Origin: Dietzia psychralcaliphila
GTDB taxonomy: Bacteria; Actinomycetota; Actinomycetes; Mycobacteriales; Mycobacteriaceae
Length of the DNA stretch: 64,000 nucleotides
Reading direction: 5' to 3'
Assembly: GCF_003096095.1 (NCBI RefSeq)
Contig: NZ_CP015453.1
Coordinates: forward strand, 3,720,001-3,784,000
A program made the translations under genes and the position numbers. Positions 32,053 to 39,930 of this stretch are shown one piece after another. Every line of letters begins with the position of its first letter. The first letter of the stretch is position 1. The notes below the pieces were generated by a model, which searched no databases, was not told the origin of the DNA, and saw only the letters and a program-made list of their open reading frames with translations.

Positions 32053-32721
32053 ATGACCCAGACACGGTTCGCGCACATCGAGGTCGACGACGGTGTCTAC
32101 GCACCGCAGGCCGACTCGTGGCTGCTCTGCGAGGCGCTGGACAACGCCGATCTGGTCACCGGCAAGCGCGTCCTCGACATATGTACAGGCAGCGGGATCC
32201 TCGCGATAGAGACGGCGCTGAAGGGTGCGCGGGAGGTCCTCGCCTTTGACATCTCCCCCGCCGCCGTCGCCTGCGCGAGCCGCAACGCCGAGCGTGCCGG
32301 TGTCAGGGTTGACGCCAGGGTGGGGACCCTCGCCGACGCCCGCCGGGCCGGGCCGTTCGACGTGGTGGTGTCCAACCCGCCCTACGTACCCTCGGACAAG
32401 CCCCTGCGCGGGACCGGCCCGAACCGGGCCTGGGACGCCGGCGCCAACGGAAGGGTGGTCCTGGACGAGCTGTGTGAACTGGCCCCCGACCTCGTCGCCC
32501 CCGGCGGGACAATGCTCATCGTCCACTCCGAGTTCTCCGATCCGCCGCAGACCATCAGTCGGCTCGATCGGGTCGGGTTCGACGCCCGGCAGGTCGCCAG
32601 CCGGGTGGTGGAGTTCGGCCCCGTCATGCTCGCCTACGCCGAGAGGCTCGAAGCGGCGGGTCTGCTCGAACCCGGTCGACGGGTGGAGGAACTGGTGGTG
32701 GTCCGTGTCGACCGCAGGTGA
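32053..32721 (+). CDS. HemK2/MTQ2-like SAM-dependent methyltransferase
   Basis: 222 residues from ATG 32053 with GGAGG four bases upstream. Motif I VLDICTGSGILAIE, motif II FDISPAAVACASRN and the catalytic NPPYVPS identify the class I N5-glutamine/N6-adenine-type methyltransferases; the compact form without an N-terminal domain matches HemK2 rather than PrmC. The substrate is probably a Gln or Lys side chain in a protein but is not determined. Its last 17 bp overlap a CDGSH protein gene. Confidence 0.8.
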   Translation: MTQTRFAHIEVDDGVYAPQADSWLLCEALDNADLVTGKRVLDICTGSGILAIETALKGAREVLAFDISPAAVACASRNAERAGVRVDARVGTLADARRAGPFDVVVSNPPYVPSDKPLRGTGPNRAWDAGANGRVVLDELCELAPDLVAPGGTMLIVHSEFSDPPQTISRLDRVGFDARQVASRVVEFGPVMLAYAERLEAAGLLEPGRRVEELVVVRVDRR

Positions 32722-32920
32722 CCGCGAGGCGCGGGTCGTGCGGATCGTCCCCGGCGGCCCGATGCTCGTGGAGGGGCCGGTCGACCTGGTGACCCCGGAC
32801 GGCGACAGGGTGTGTTCGGACCGCTTCATGGTGGCCGTGTGCACATGTCGGCGCAGCAAGAACTACCCGCTGTGCGACACCAGCCACCGGCGAAAGACCC
32901 GGGCCCCGGACTCCGATTGA
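32705..32920 (+). CDS. CDGSH-type iron-sulfur protein
   Basis: 71 residues from GTG 32705, overlapping the methyltransferase end by 17 bp. The motif CTCRRSKNYPLCDTSH matches CxCxxSxxxPxCDxxH exactly and supplies the three Cys and one His of a 2Fe-2S cluster. N-terminal VRIVPGGPMLVEGPVDL and the following short strand complete the fold. CDGSH proteins handle electron or cluster transfer. The close link to a methyltransferase and the facing iron-containing redox enzyme suggests a shared pathway. Confidence 0.85.
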   Translation: MSTAGDREARVVRIVPGGPMLVEGPVDLVTPDGDRVCSDRFMVAVCTCRRSKNYPLCDTSHRRKTRAPDSD

Positions 32921-32940
32921 GCCGACCCCCCCACGCCCAC

Positions 32941-32989
32941 TCGGCTCAGCTCGGCTCGGCTCGGCTCGGCAACTCAGCTCAGCTCAGGA
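32941..32989. repeat. 5-bp tandem repeat (TCGGC/TCAGC) between convergent genes
   Basis: Six consecutive pentamers TCGGC or TCAGC (32941-32970), a short AAC break, then GCTCA-type units run into the 3' end of the minus-strand iron-enzyme gene, whose stop codon (32979-32981) is inside the array. Copy-number change would alter its C-terminus. Confidence 0.75.
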
Positions 32990-34058
32990 GCGAGGACTCC
33001 CCGCGGCCCCACGCGGCGAGCATCTCGCCCGCCGCCAGTTCGTCGAGGTAGTCCAGCGTGCGCATCCCGAAGACCACGTCGGCCGCCAGGTGCGGCTCCC
33101 GACTGACCAGATCCCCCACCACGTCGTGGCGCATCACCTGCTCGTGGACCGCGTCGGCCTCCACGTGCTCGGCGTAGAAGTGCACGCACTCCTCGGGGGC
33201 CCCCAACCGCCGCAGGCCCGCGACGAGCCGGGCCGATCCGGGGGACGAGGTGATCTCGATGGCGGCGAAGTGCCCGATCGCGGCGCCGCGGAGCGACCGG
33301 TGCAGCCCGAACAGCGACATCAGGTTGACCGTCGACAGCGTCGCCGCCGACACCCTGTCGAGGTATCCCAGGTAGGTGGGGTCCAGCCCGGCGGCCGCCA
33401 TGAGGTCGGCCCACAGGTGCTGGTGCACCCGCTCGCCGCGCCCGCCGCCGAACTCGTCGAACTCGACGGCGACGAACGAGGCCTTGGCCTGTCCCTGCAG
33501 GCGCGGGATCGTGAACGCGTGGGGGTCGCCCTCCTTGAGGTGGTACAGCGACCGGTGGGCGAAGTACTCGCGCAGCTGGTCCCAGGAGCCCTCGTCCTTG
33601 AAGTACCAGGACGGGCCGGTGCCGGAGGTCGTCTCCACGGACAGGGCGTCCATCTCCGCCACAGGGTCGTCTCCGGGCTCGACGGCACCCCGGAGGTGGT
33701 TCAGGAACGGTGTCTCCAGCGCCCGGCGCAGTCGTAGGAGCTCGGGGTCCCATTCCAGATCGGCGTCGACCCCGGCGAAGCCCCGGTAGTGGAGCTCGTA
33801 CAGCGTGTACAGCGCGAGCTGGAGATCGCGGCCCAGCGGATCGGTGTCCGCCGGCACATCGGTGAGCCCGTCGGTCCGACCCGTCGCCAACGCCGTGACG
33901 ACAGCCTCCGAGAGCTCCCCGCACCCGACCGGCAGCGCCGGTCCGGGATCGGACTGCGGGTGCACGGACTGCGCGTGCTCGGACCGTGTGTGCTCGGACC
34001 GCGCGGATCCGGAGGATGCCGTTGCGGTCGGGGCGGTTTCGGTCGGGGCGGCTGTCAT
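32979..34058 (-). CDS. iron-containing redox enzyme, haem-oxygenase-like fold
   Basis: 359 residues from ATG 34058 (GAAGGG upstream; the earlier in-frame start at 34115 has none). It belongs to the iron-containing redox enzyme family (haem-oxygenase-like diiron oxidase/oxygenase superfamily). Candidate metal ligands are Glu/His in LYTLYELHYRGF and Glu/His in HFYAEHVEADAVHEQVM; WYFKDEGSWDQLREYFAHRS is a family landmark. The first 40 residues are a low-complexity Thr/Ala/Ser/His stretch with SEHxxSEH repeats. Reaction unknown. It is convergent with the CDGSH gene, and the 3' end lies in a pentamer repeat. Confidence 0.75.
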   Translation of the reverse strand: MTAAPTETAPTATASSGSARSEHTRSEHAQSVHPQSDPGPALPVGCGELSEAVVTALATGRTDGLTDVPADTDPLGRDLQLALYTLYELHYRGFAGVDADLEWDPELLRLRRALETPFLNHLRGAVEPGDDPVAEMDALSVETTSGTGPSWYFKDEGSWDQLREYFAHRSLYHLKEGDPHAFTIPRLQGQAKASFVAVEFDEFGGGRGERVHQHLWADLMAAAGLDPTYLGYLDRVSAATLSTVNLMSLFGLHRSLRGAAIGHFAAIEITSSPGSARLVAGLRRLGAPEECVHFYAEHVEADAVHEQVMRHDVVGDLVSREPHLAADVVFGMRTLDYLDELAAGEMLAAWGRGESSLLS

Positions 34059-34168
34059 GCCCTTCTGTCTACCCTCGATCGCGGACGTCCTCCACCGGCT
34101 CGGCGGTCCACTCACCCCGCAGCTCAGTCACCCAGCGGTCCACTCACACCACGGCCCGGTCACCCCGG

Positions 34169-35359
34169 TCACCCGGCGGGTCGGTCCAACCGCGCGAAGG
34201 CGTCGAGGATCCGGGCGCCGTGGGGAAGAGCGGCCTCGTCCAGTACGAACCCGGGATGGTGCAGGTCGGTCTCCTCGGACTCGCCATCCCACACCCCCAA
34301 CCGCAGGTAGACGCCGGGGATCTCCTCGGTGTACCAGGCGAAGTCCTCTCCGCCGCTGGACTGCACGGCGGGTCCCACACCGTCCGGACCGAGGACCTGT
34401 TCGACGGCCGCCGCGGCCAGGTCCGCGCAGGTGTCGTCGTTGACCACCGGCGGCACCCCCTGGACGTAGTCCACCTCGGCGCGGACGCCGTAGGTCCGGG
34501 CGATCGCCTCGACGGCCTCGCGGACGACCGGTTCCGCGACAGCCCACACGTCCCGGTCGGCGCTGCGCAGTGTCCCCCACAGCTGACCCGAGTCGGGGAT
34601 GACGTTGGGTGCGGTCCCCCCTGCCTTGACCGACGCCCAGGTCAGGACCGTGCCCGACCGCGGGTCGATCGTCCGGTCCACCACGGCCGTCACGCCGGTG
34701 ACGATCTGCGCAAGGGCGAAGACCGTGTCCTGGGTCTCGTGCGGCCGGGCGGTGTGCCCGCCGTCCGAGTGGACCGTGATGCCGATCTTGGCGTTGGACG
34801 AGGTGATTGCGCCACCAGTGACGCCCACCTCGCCGACGCGGCGGTGGGGATCGCAGTGCAGGGCGATGATGCGGTCCACGCCCTCCACCACGCCCTCCTC
34901 GACGCAGTCCTTGGCGCCGCCCGGCATGGTCTCTTCCGCCGGTTGGAAGATCAGGCGCACAGGGCGCGGCGGCGGGTCGGCGACCAGCATCTCGGCCGCT
35001 CCCAGGAGCATCGCGGTGTGTCCGTCGTGACCGCACGTGTGCGCGACACCGTCGACCTCCGAGGCGAAGGGCTCTCCCGAGTCCTCACTCATCGCCAGCG
35101 CGTCGATGTCCGCCCGCAGGGCCACGACGTCCGTCGCGGTGGCGCCGTCGGCGGCCGGGACGTCGCACCACAGGCCGGTGCCGATCCGGAACCGCGTCGG
35201 TTCGAGCCCCATCGACCGGAGTTCGCCGTCGATGTAGTCGGTGGTCTCGGTCTCCTCGTAGGACAACTCGGGGTGAGTGTGGATATGGCGCCGCCACCCG
35301 ATCAGTCGTCCCTCGAACCCGTCCGAGTCGCCGGAATCACTCTTCTTGCGTCCGAACAC
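34169..35359 (-). CDS. M20-family amidohydrolase/peptidase
   Basis: 396 residues from GTG 35359, with AGGAGGTG five bases upstream. M20D metal ligands are visible: the Cys/His of HTCGHDGHTAML, Glu-Glu in IFQPAEETMPGG, His in ALHCDPH, and the final His in LHHPGF. A dimerisation domain lies between (GGHTARPHETQDTV). Such enzymes remove amide-linked acyl or amino-acid groups from small peptides or conjugates. Its first 23 bp overlap the S9 peptidase gene, so it is the last gene of the ATP-grasp operon. Confidence 0.88.
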   Translation of the reverse strand: MFGRKKSDSGDSDGFEGRLIGWRRHIHTHPELSYEETETTDYIDGELRSMGLEPTRFRIGTGLWCDVPAADGATATDVVALRADIDALAMSEDSGEPFASEVDGVAHTCGHDGHTAMLLGAAEMLVADPPPRPVRLIFQPAEETMPGGAKDCVEEGVVEGVDRIIALHCDPHRRVGEVGVTGGAITSSNAKIGITVHSDGGHTARPHETQDTVFALAQIVTGVTAVVDRTIDPRSGTVLTWASVKAGGTAPNVIPDSGQLWGTLRSADRDVWAVAEPVVREAVEAIARTYGVRAEVDYVQGVPPVVNDDTCADLAAAAVEQVLGPDGVGPAVQSSGGEDFAWYTEEIPGVYLRLGVWDGESEETDLHHPGFVLDEAALPHGARILDAFARLDRPAG

Positions 35360-37214
35360 CGAACACCTCCTGACAGAAGTCGACCACCCGGTCTCCGAGC
35401 AGCTGTCTGTTGGCCAATTTCACGAACTCGTGACCCTCGTCCTCGAAGAGCAACACGTCCACCGGTACGCCGCGGCGACGCAACGCCTCCACTGCCTGCT
35501 CCGTCTCGCTGAGCGGAACGTTGGTGTCGTGCGCTCCGTGGACGAAGAGCACGGGCACGTCCACGTGGTGGTACAGATGCAGCGGGGAGGCCTCCCTGAG
35601 CAGTTCACGCTCCTGCAGCGGGTTCCCGTACTTGGGATACGCGGCGGCGGCGATCCACGGTTCGGTGGTGCGGTAGAAACTCTGCAGGTCGCTCATCCCG
35701 CACGCCGCGATGCCACCTCGCCACCTCCCGGGATGCCGGACCAGGGTCGCGTTGACCAGGTAGCCGCCGTACGAGCGGCCCGAGACCACTGCCCTGTCGG
35801 GGTCGGCGATCCCCTCCTCGACCAGATGCAACAGCGCGTCCTCGACGTCGTCGATCCCCGCGAAGCGGCCGTAGCGGTCGTCGGCGTGGCTGTAGAAGCG
35901 CCCGGACCCCGTGGAGCCGCGCACATTGGGCGCGAAGTACGTCACGCCGATGTCGAGGTAGCGGCGGGCCAGGTCGTTGTACCCCGGCCGGGACTGCCCC
36001 TCGGGCCCGCCGTGGAGGTGCACGACCGTGGGCGTCGGCTCGTCGGCGGGGTCAGAACGGTACAACCAACCCGACAGTTCCAGACCGTCGCGGGCAGCGA
36101 ACCGCACCAGGACGGGAGCCGGATCCGGCTGCCTGGGGGGCTCCCCCGTCCACCTCCGTCTCTGGATGTCGTACATGACGATGCGCGGCGGCTGATCGAG
36201 ACTCTGCACGGTGAGTGCGAGCAACCGGCCGTCCGCCGTGAGCGTGGGTGCGGACGCGACCACCTCCGGCAGCGGGGGCCGGGCGATGGTCCGGGGTCGA
36301 CTCTTCCGCAGGTCCAGCACCTCGATCTCGGACAGTCCGCCCCGTACGTTCCACAGCAGGACCGCCGTCGAGCGGTCCAGGCTCACCTCCACCCGGTCCA
36401 GATCGGCGTCCTCCCTGTAGGCCACCTTCCAGGACTCGGTGCTCTCCTCGTCCGCCTCCACCGCGAGCAGACCCATGCGTTCCGCGGAGTGGTCGCTGCG
36501 CACGAGCATCTTCATGGGCCGGTTCTCACTCCCGGCGTCGAGGATCACGCCGGCATCCGTGGTGGAACCGGTATCGACGGGCAGGAGCGGCCACCATCGG
36601 CCGTCCGGGACGATGCGGAGCAGCTCGCGGTGCCCCCGCGCGCCGACACGGAACAGGGCGGCCCCGTCGCGGGCGTGGATGAGTGCGCCGCCCATCCGTC
36701 GGTCGACCACGGTGCTCGTCCCGGTTTCCGGGTCCACCACCCTGCCCTCGGCCAACCCCTCGGAGTCGAACGCGGTCAGTGCCAACAGGTCGCCGTCCCA
36801 GCAGACGATCTGCTCGGTGGCGTCGTGGCGGGTGTCGATCGGGTAGACGTCGCTGTCCTCGGGGTCGGTCGTGACCAGCCAGATCCGTTCGCGCTCCCCG
36901 CCGTCGGGCGCGACCTCGCAGGCCAGCCACCTGCCGTTGGGGGAGTACGCCACACGGCGGACCGGGCCGTTGACAGGTAGGACCACGTCCCGCTCCGGAC
37001 CGGCCCCGTTGAGGCCGCCGGGGCCGAGCGGCCGTTGCACCGCACGCGGATAGCCCGTGCGCTCGGTGACGACGCACGCCAGCATCGACCCGTCCGGGGA
37101 CAGGCACGGCGAGGTGGTGTGACGGATCTCGTCCGGCCCTCCGGCGGCGTCGTCGGGTGGTCCGGCGACGTCGAGGGACCCGACCTCCTCGGTGATCTCG
37201 GTCGTGTCATGCAC
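35337..37214 (-). CDS. S9 prolyl-oligopeptidase-family serine peptidase
   Basis: 625 residues from GTG 37214, overlapping the preceding ATP-grasp gene by 8 bp. The N-terminal two thirds is a beta-propeller (SPDGSMLACVV, SPNGRWLACEV, and related blades). The C-terminal alpha/beta hydrolase holds the nucleophile in SGRSYGGYLV (about residue 480), Asp in HGAHDTNVPL (about 561) and His in EDEGHEF (about 594). No signal peptide, so it is cytosolic. The propeller limits access to short peptides. It lies between two ligase genes and an M20 hydrolase, implying that the pathway makes and trims a peptide or amide. Confidence 0.9.
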   Translation of the reverse strand: MHDTTEITEEVGSLDVAGPPDDAAGGPDEIRHTTSPCLSPDGSMLACVVTERTGYPRAVQRPLGPGGLNGAGPERDVVLPVNGPVRRVAYSPNGRWLACEVAPDGGERERIWLVTTDPEDSDVYPIDTRHDATEQIVCWDGDLLALTAFDSEGLAEGRVVDPETGTSTVVDRRMGGALIHARDGAALFRVGARGHRELLRIVPDGRWWPLLPVDTGSTTDAGVILDAGSENRPMKMLVRSDHSAERMGLLAVEADEESTESWKVAYREDADLDRVEVSLDRSTAVLLWNVRGGLSEIEVLDLRKSRPRTIARPPLPEVVASAPTLTADGRLLALTVQSLDQPPRIVMYDIQRRRWTGEPPRQPDPAPVLVRFAARDGLELSGWLYRSDPADEPTPTVVHLHGGPEGQSRPGYNDLARRYLDIGVTYFAPNVRGSTGSGRFYSHADDRYGRFAGIDDVEDALLHLVEEGIADPDRAVVSGRSYGGYLVNATLVRHPGRWRGGIAACGMSDLQSFYRTTEPWIAAAAYPKYGNPLQERELLREASPLHLYHHVDVPVLFVHGAHDTNVPLSETEQAVEALRRRGVPVDVLLFEDEGHEFVKLANRQLLGDRVVDFCQEVFGVRTQEE

Positions 37215-39873
37215 GGTGGATCCAGGTGTCCTTTCCCCCGCCCCCGCTCGAGGCGTTGACGACCATCGTGCCCGCCGGGGCCACGCGTGTCAGTGCGACG
37301 GGCGGAGCCGAGGCGAGGATCTCACCCGAATCACCGGGACGGAGCATGACGAACGCCCGCATGTCGACGTGCCTGCGTTGGAGTTCGCGCCCGTCGAACG
37401 TCGGCAGGGTGGACAACGACTGGACCTCCTGGGCCACGAAGCGCTCTCCGTGCCGCCGCAGCTCGTCCCTCCGCTCGTCCAGCTCGCGGGGCGAGCACTC
37501 GGGGCCCACGGTGATCCCGGACCCCCCGTAGCCGTCGATCGGTTTGACCACCAGCTCACCCAGGCGGTCGAGGACCTGCCTCCGCTCCTCCGGATCCGAA
37601 CACAGGTAGGTGTCGACCTGCCCGATGAGTGGTTTCTTGCCCAGGTAGAAGTCGATGATCCGCGGCACCCGGGCGTAGATCGCCTTGTCGTCGGCGGCGC
37701 CGTTACCGGGCGCGTTGACCACGGCCACACCCCCCTCCGCCATCGCGCCGAGCAGTCCACGCCGCAGGACCGTGCCGTCCGCCCCCACGGAGGACAGCAG
37801 CATCTCCTCGTCCATACGGACGTAAAGCACATCCACCGGGGTGCGCTCCTCGCCGTCGACACGCCACAGTCGACTGTCCTCGATCGCCAGTTGGTCCGGG
37901 GTGACGAGCGGGCCGCCGATCGCCGCCGCGACCTGGCCCAGGTCGAAGGCCCCGAGTTCGTCCTCGGCGATCACCACCGCGATCGCCGGGTCGTCGACGC
38001 CCACCGGAGCGGCCGCACGGAGCGTCTGCGTCAGCATGTCCAGGCCGATCCGGGGATCGTGGATCTCGGAACGCGCGCCGAACTCGGGGAAGCCCTCGCT
38101 GATCCGGTCGCGGAGCGCGGCCGCTATCGCCAGGCCCCCCGCCATCCGGAGATTGTCCTCGAGCACGATCCACTCGCCCGGGGAGGTGGAGACCAGGTCG
38201 ACCCCGCACACCGGCGCGTGTAGTGCGCCCTCCGGGACCGACCGGCCGGTGGGACGGAAACCCGGCGCCCGTTCGAGCGCCTCGGCGGGGACGACGCCGG
38301 CGCGGATGATCTCACCCGGACCGTAGATGTCCCGGAGGAACAACTCCATCGCCCGTGCGCGCTGCTCGATACCCGCCGAGATCCGGGCCCACTGGTCGGC
38401 CGGGATGATCCGGGGGACCGCGTCCAGCGGGAACACCTGTGGCTCGTCCCTGCCGTACACCTTGAGGGTCACACCCAGGTCGCGCAGACGGTCGTCCACC
38501 TCCGCCTTGCGCTCACACAGGGCGTCGGGCCCCAGGTCGGAGACGGCCTTGAGGACGTCCACGTACTCCGGACGGGGCTCGCCGTCCTCGGTGATCGCCT
38601 CGTCATGCACCTCCTCGGTGACGGCCTCACCCAGTGGCGAGTAGGCGGCGAGCATCGACCGCATCCCGCGGTCGTCCGCCACCGCGCGGGGCCTGATCCT
38701 GTCGACGGTCTCCGCCAGCAGGACCGCGATCACGTCCCCACGCCTTCCGCGCCGACGGTGGGCGGCGCGCTGGCGGGCCGCCGAGGTTCCGGCCCCGCGG
38801 ATGCCGTCGAGGAGGTCGTTCACGAGCTCCAGCTCGCCGCCGGCGCGGAGCCGGTCGGCAAGACCCTCCACCAGGTCGGCGAGCAACTCGGGCGCGGGGC
38901 GCGGGCGCCCGGTGGACACGTCCACAAGGTCGCCCTCCATCCCGGAGCGGGCCGCCCGCCAGAACGCCGCGTCGAGGACGGCGGGCGAGGGGTCGTCCCA
39001 CCGTCGAGTGGGGTCGTCGCGTTGGGCGAGGATCCGGTCCACCGTGGCGCGGAAGAGGGCGGCGACGACGACGAGGGTGTCCACTGTGCTGCACGAGTCA
39101 CACGCCCGCAGTTCCACCCCGGCCCCGTCCCGGGTGGGGCGGATGTCGACGTCGATCGACTCCCGGCCCACCACCACCCCGGTGTCGAGTAGCTCGTCCT
39201 CCGCCGCCAGGACGCCGTCCGCGGTGTCGGTCGGGAAGGCGGTGAAGTGCGCGGGCGACCACCGCGTCTCGAACGTCCGCGTGGAGGCGTACCCGGAATC
39301 CCGGCCGTCGGCCCAGTAGGGCGAACTGGCGGCCATCGCCAGCAGGACGGGGACCACGGGGACCGCCCGGCGCGCGACGTACTGCGCCTCATCGGCGTCC
39401 GCGACCTCGACCACCACTCGGAACCGGGCCGCCGCACGGGTCTGGGATTCCCGACCCGGCGCGGGGTGGGGTTCCTCAGGGGTCGGGTCGAACTCGACTC
39501 CCGGGGAGGCCAGCGACCCGGCCGCGACCACGCCGGTGCGGATGCCACCCGCCGCCTCGGCCAACCGGGAGCGGCTCCGACGGACGGCCTCGCCTAGCTG
39601 GGCGAGGCCGGTGTGCGCGCCAACGTCGGACACCAGGAGCGCGCCGTGCCGGGCCGCGACCACGTGGCCGACAGCCGTCTCGCCAGCAGGGCCGCCAGCA
39701 GGGCCGAAAACCGTGTCGCCAGCAGGGCCGCCGGCGGTATCGCCGGCCGGGCCGCCGCCCTGCTCGTCGGCGGACGCGAGCACCTCGGGGGCACGTCGTA
39801 CCGGTCGTCTGGTCCGCAGGTCGACGAGGTGGAGTTCCTCCTCGATCCTGATCCATCGCTGTCCGTCGGTCAT
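37207..39873 (-). CDS. GCS2-like carboxylate-amine ligase fused to circularly permuted ATP-grasp (second copy)
   Basis: 888 residues from ATG 39873 (MTDGQRWIRIEEELHLVDL). Residues 1-400 resemble the YbdK/GCS2 glutamate-cysteine-ligase-like fold (EEELHLVDL, MAASSPYWADGRDSGYAS). Residues 430-888 are a circularly permuted type 2 ATP-grasp: VFPLDAVPRIIPADQW, GVDLVSTSPGEWIVLEDN, DDKAIYARVPRIIDFYLGKK (about 723), LVVKPIDGYGGSGITVGPE (about 776), and the terminal SSGGGGKDTWIHRA. Such fusions should activate carboxylates and form amide bonds; the product is unknown. Where family members have HxH in GTHVHV/GQHVHI this protein reads RFRVVVEV, so the first site may be altered. An N-terminal insert carries GGPAGDT-like repeats (DNA about 39675-39765). 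Confidence 0.85.
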   Translation of the reverse strand: MTDGQRWIRIEEELHLVDLRTRRPVRRAPEVLASADEQGGGPAGDTAGGPAGDTVFGPAGGPAGETAVGHVVAARHGALLVSDVGAHTGLAQLGEAVRRSRSRLAEAAGGIRTGVVAAGSLASPGVEFDPTPEEPHPAPGRESQTRAAARFRVVVEVADADEAQYVARRAVPVVPVLLAMAASSPYWADGRDSGYASTRTFETRWSPAHFTAFPTDTADGVLAAEDELLDTGVVVGRESIDVDIRPTRDGAGVELRACDSCSTVDTLVVVAALFRATVDRILAQRDDPTRRWDDPSPAVLDAAFWRAARSGMEGDLVDVSTGRPRPAPELLADLVEGLADRLRAGGELELVNDLLDGIRGAGTSAARQRAAHRRRGRRGDVIAVLLAETVDRIRPRAVADDRGMRSMLAAYSPLGEAVTEEVHDEAITEDGEPRPEYVDVLKAVSDLGPDALCERKAEVDDRLRDLGVTLKVYGRDEPQVFPLDAVPRIIPADQWARISAGIEQRARAMELFLRDIYGPGEIIRAGVVPAEALERAPGFRPTGRSVPEGALHAPVCGVDLVSTSPGEWIVLEDNLRMAGGLAIAAALRDRISEGFPEFGARSEIHDPRIGLDMLTQTLRAAAPVGVDDPAIAVVIAEDELGAFDLGQVAAAIGGPLVTPDQLAIEDSRLWRVDGEERTPVDVLYVRMDEEMLLSSVGADGTVLRRGLLGAMAEGGVAVVNAPGNGAADDKAIYARVPRIIDFYLGKKPLIGQVDTYLCSDPEERRQVLDRLGELVVKPIDGYGGSGITVGPECSPRELDERRDELRRHGERFVAQEVQSLSTLPTFDGRELQRRHVDMRAFVMLRPGDSGEILASAPPVALTRVAPAGTMVVNASSGGGGKDTWIHRA

Positions 39874-39930
39874 CGCGCCCACGCTAGGGGAACCCGGCAG
39901 GGTCCGCACCCGCGGCGGGGACGACTCGGG

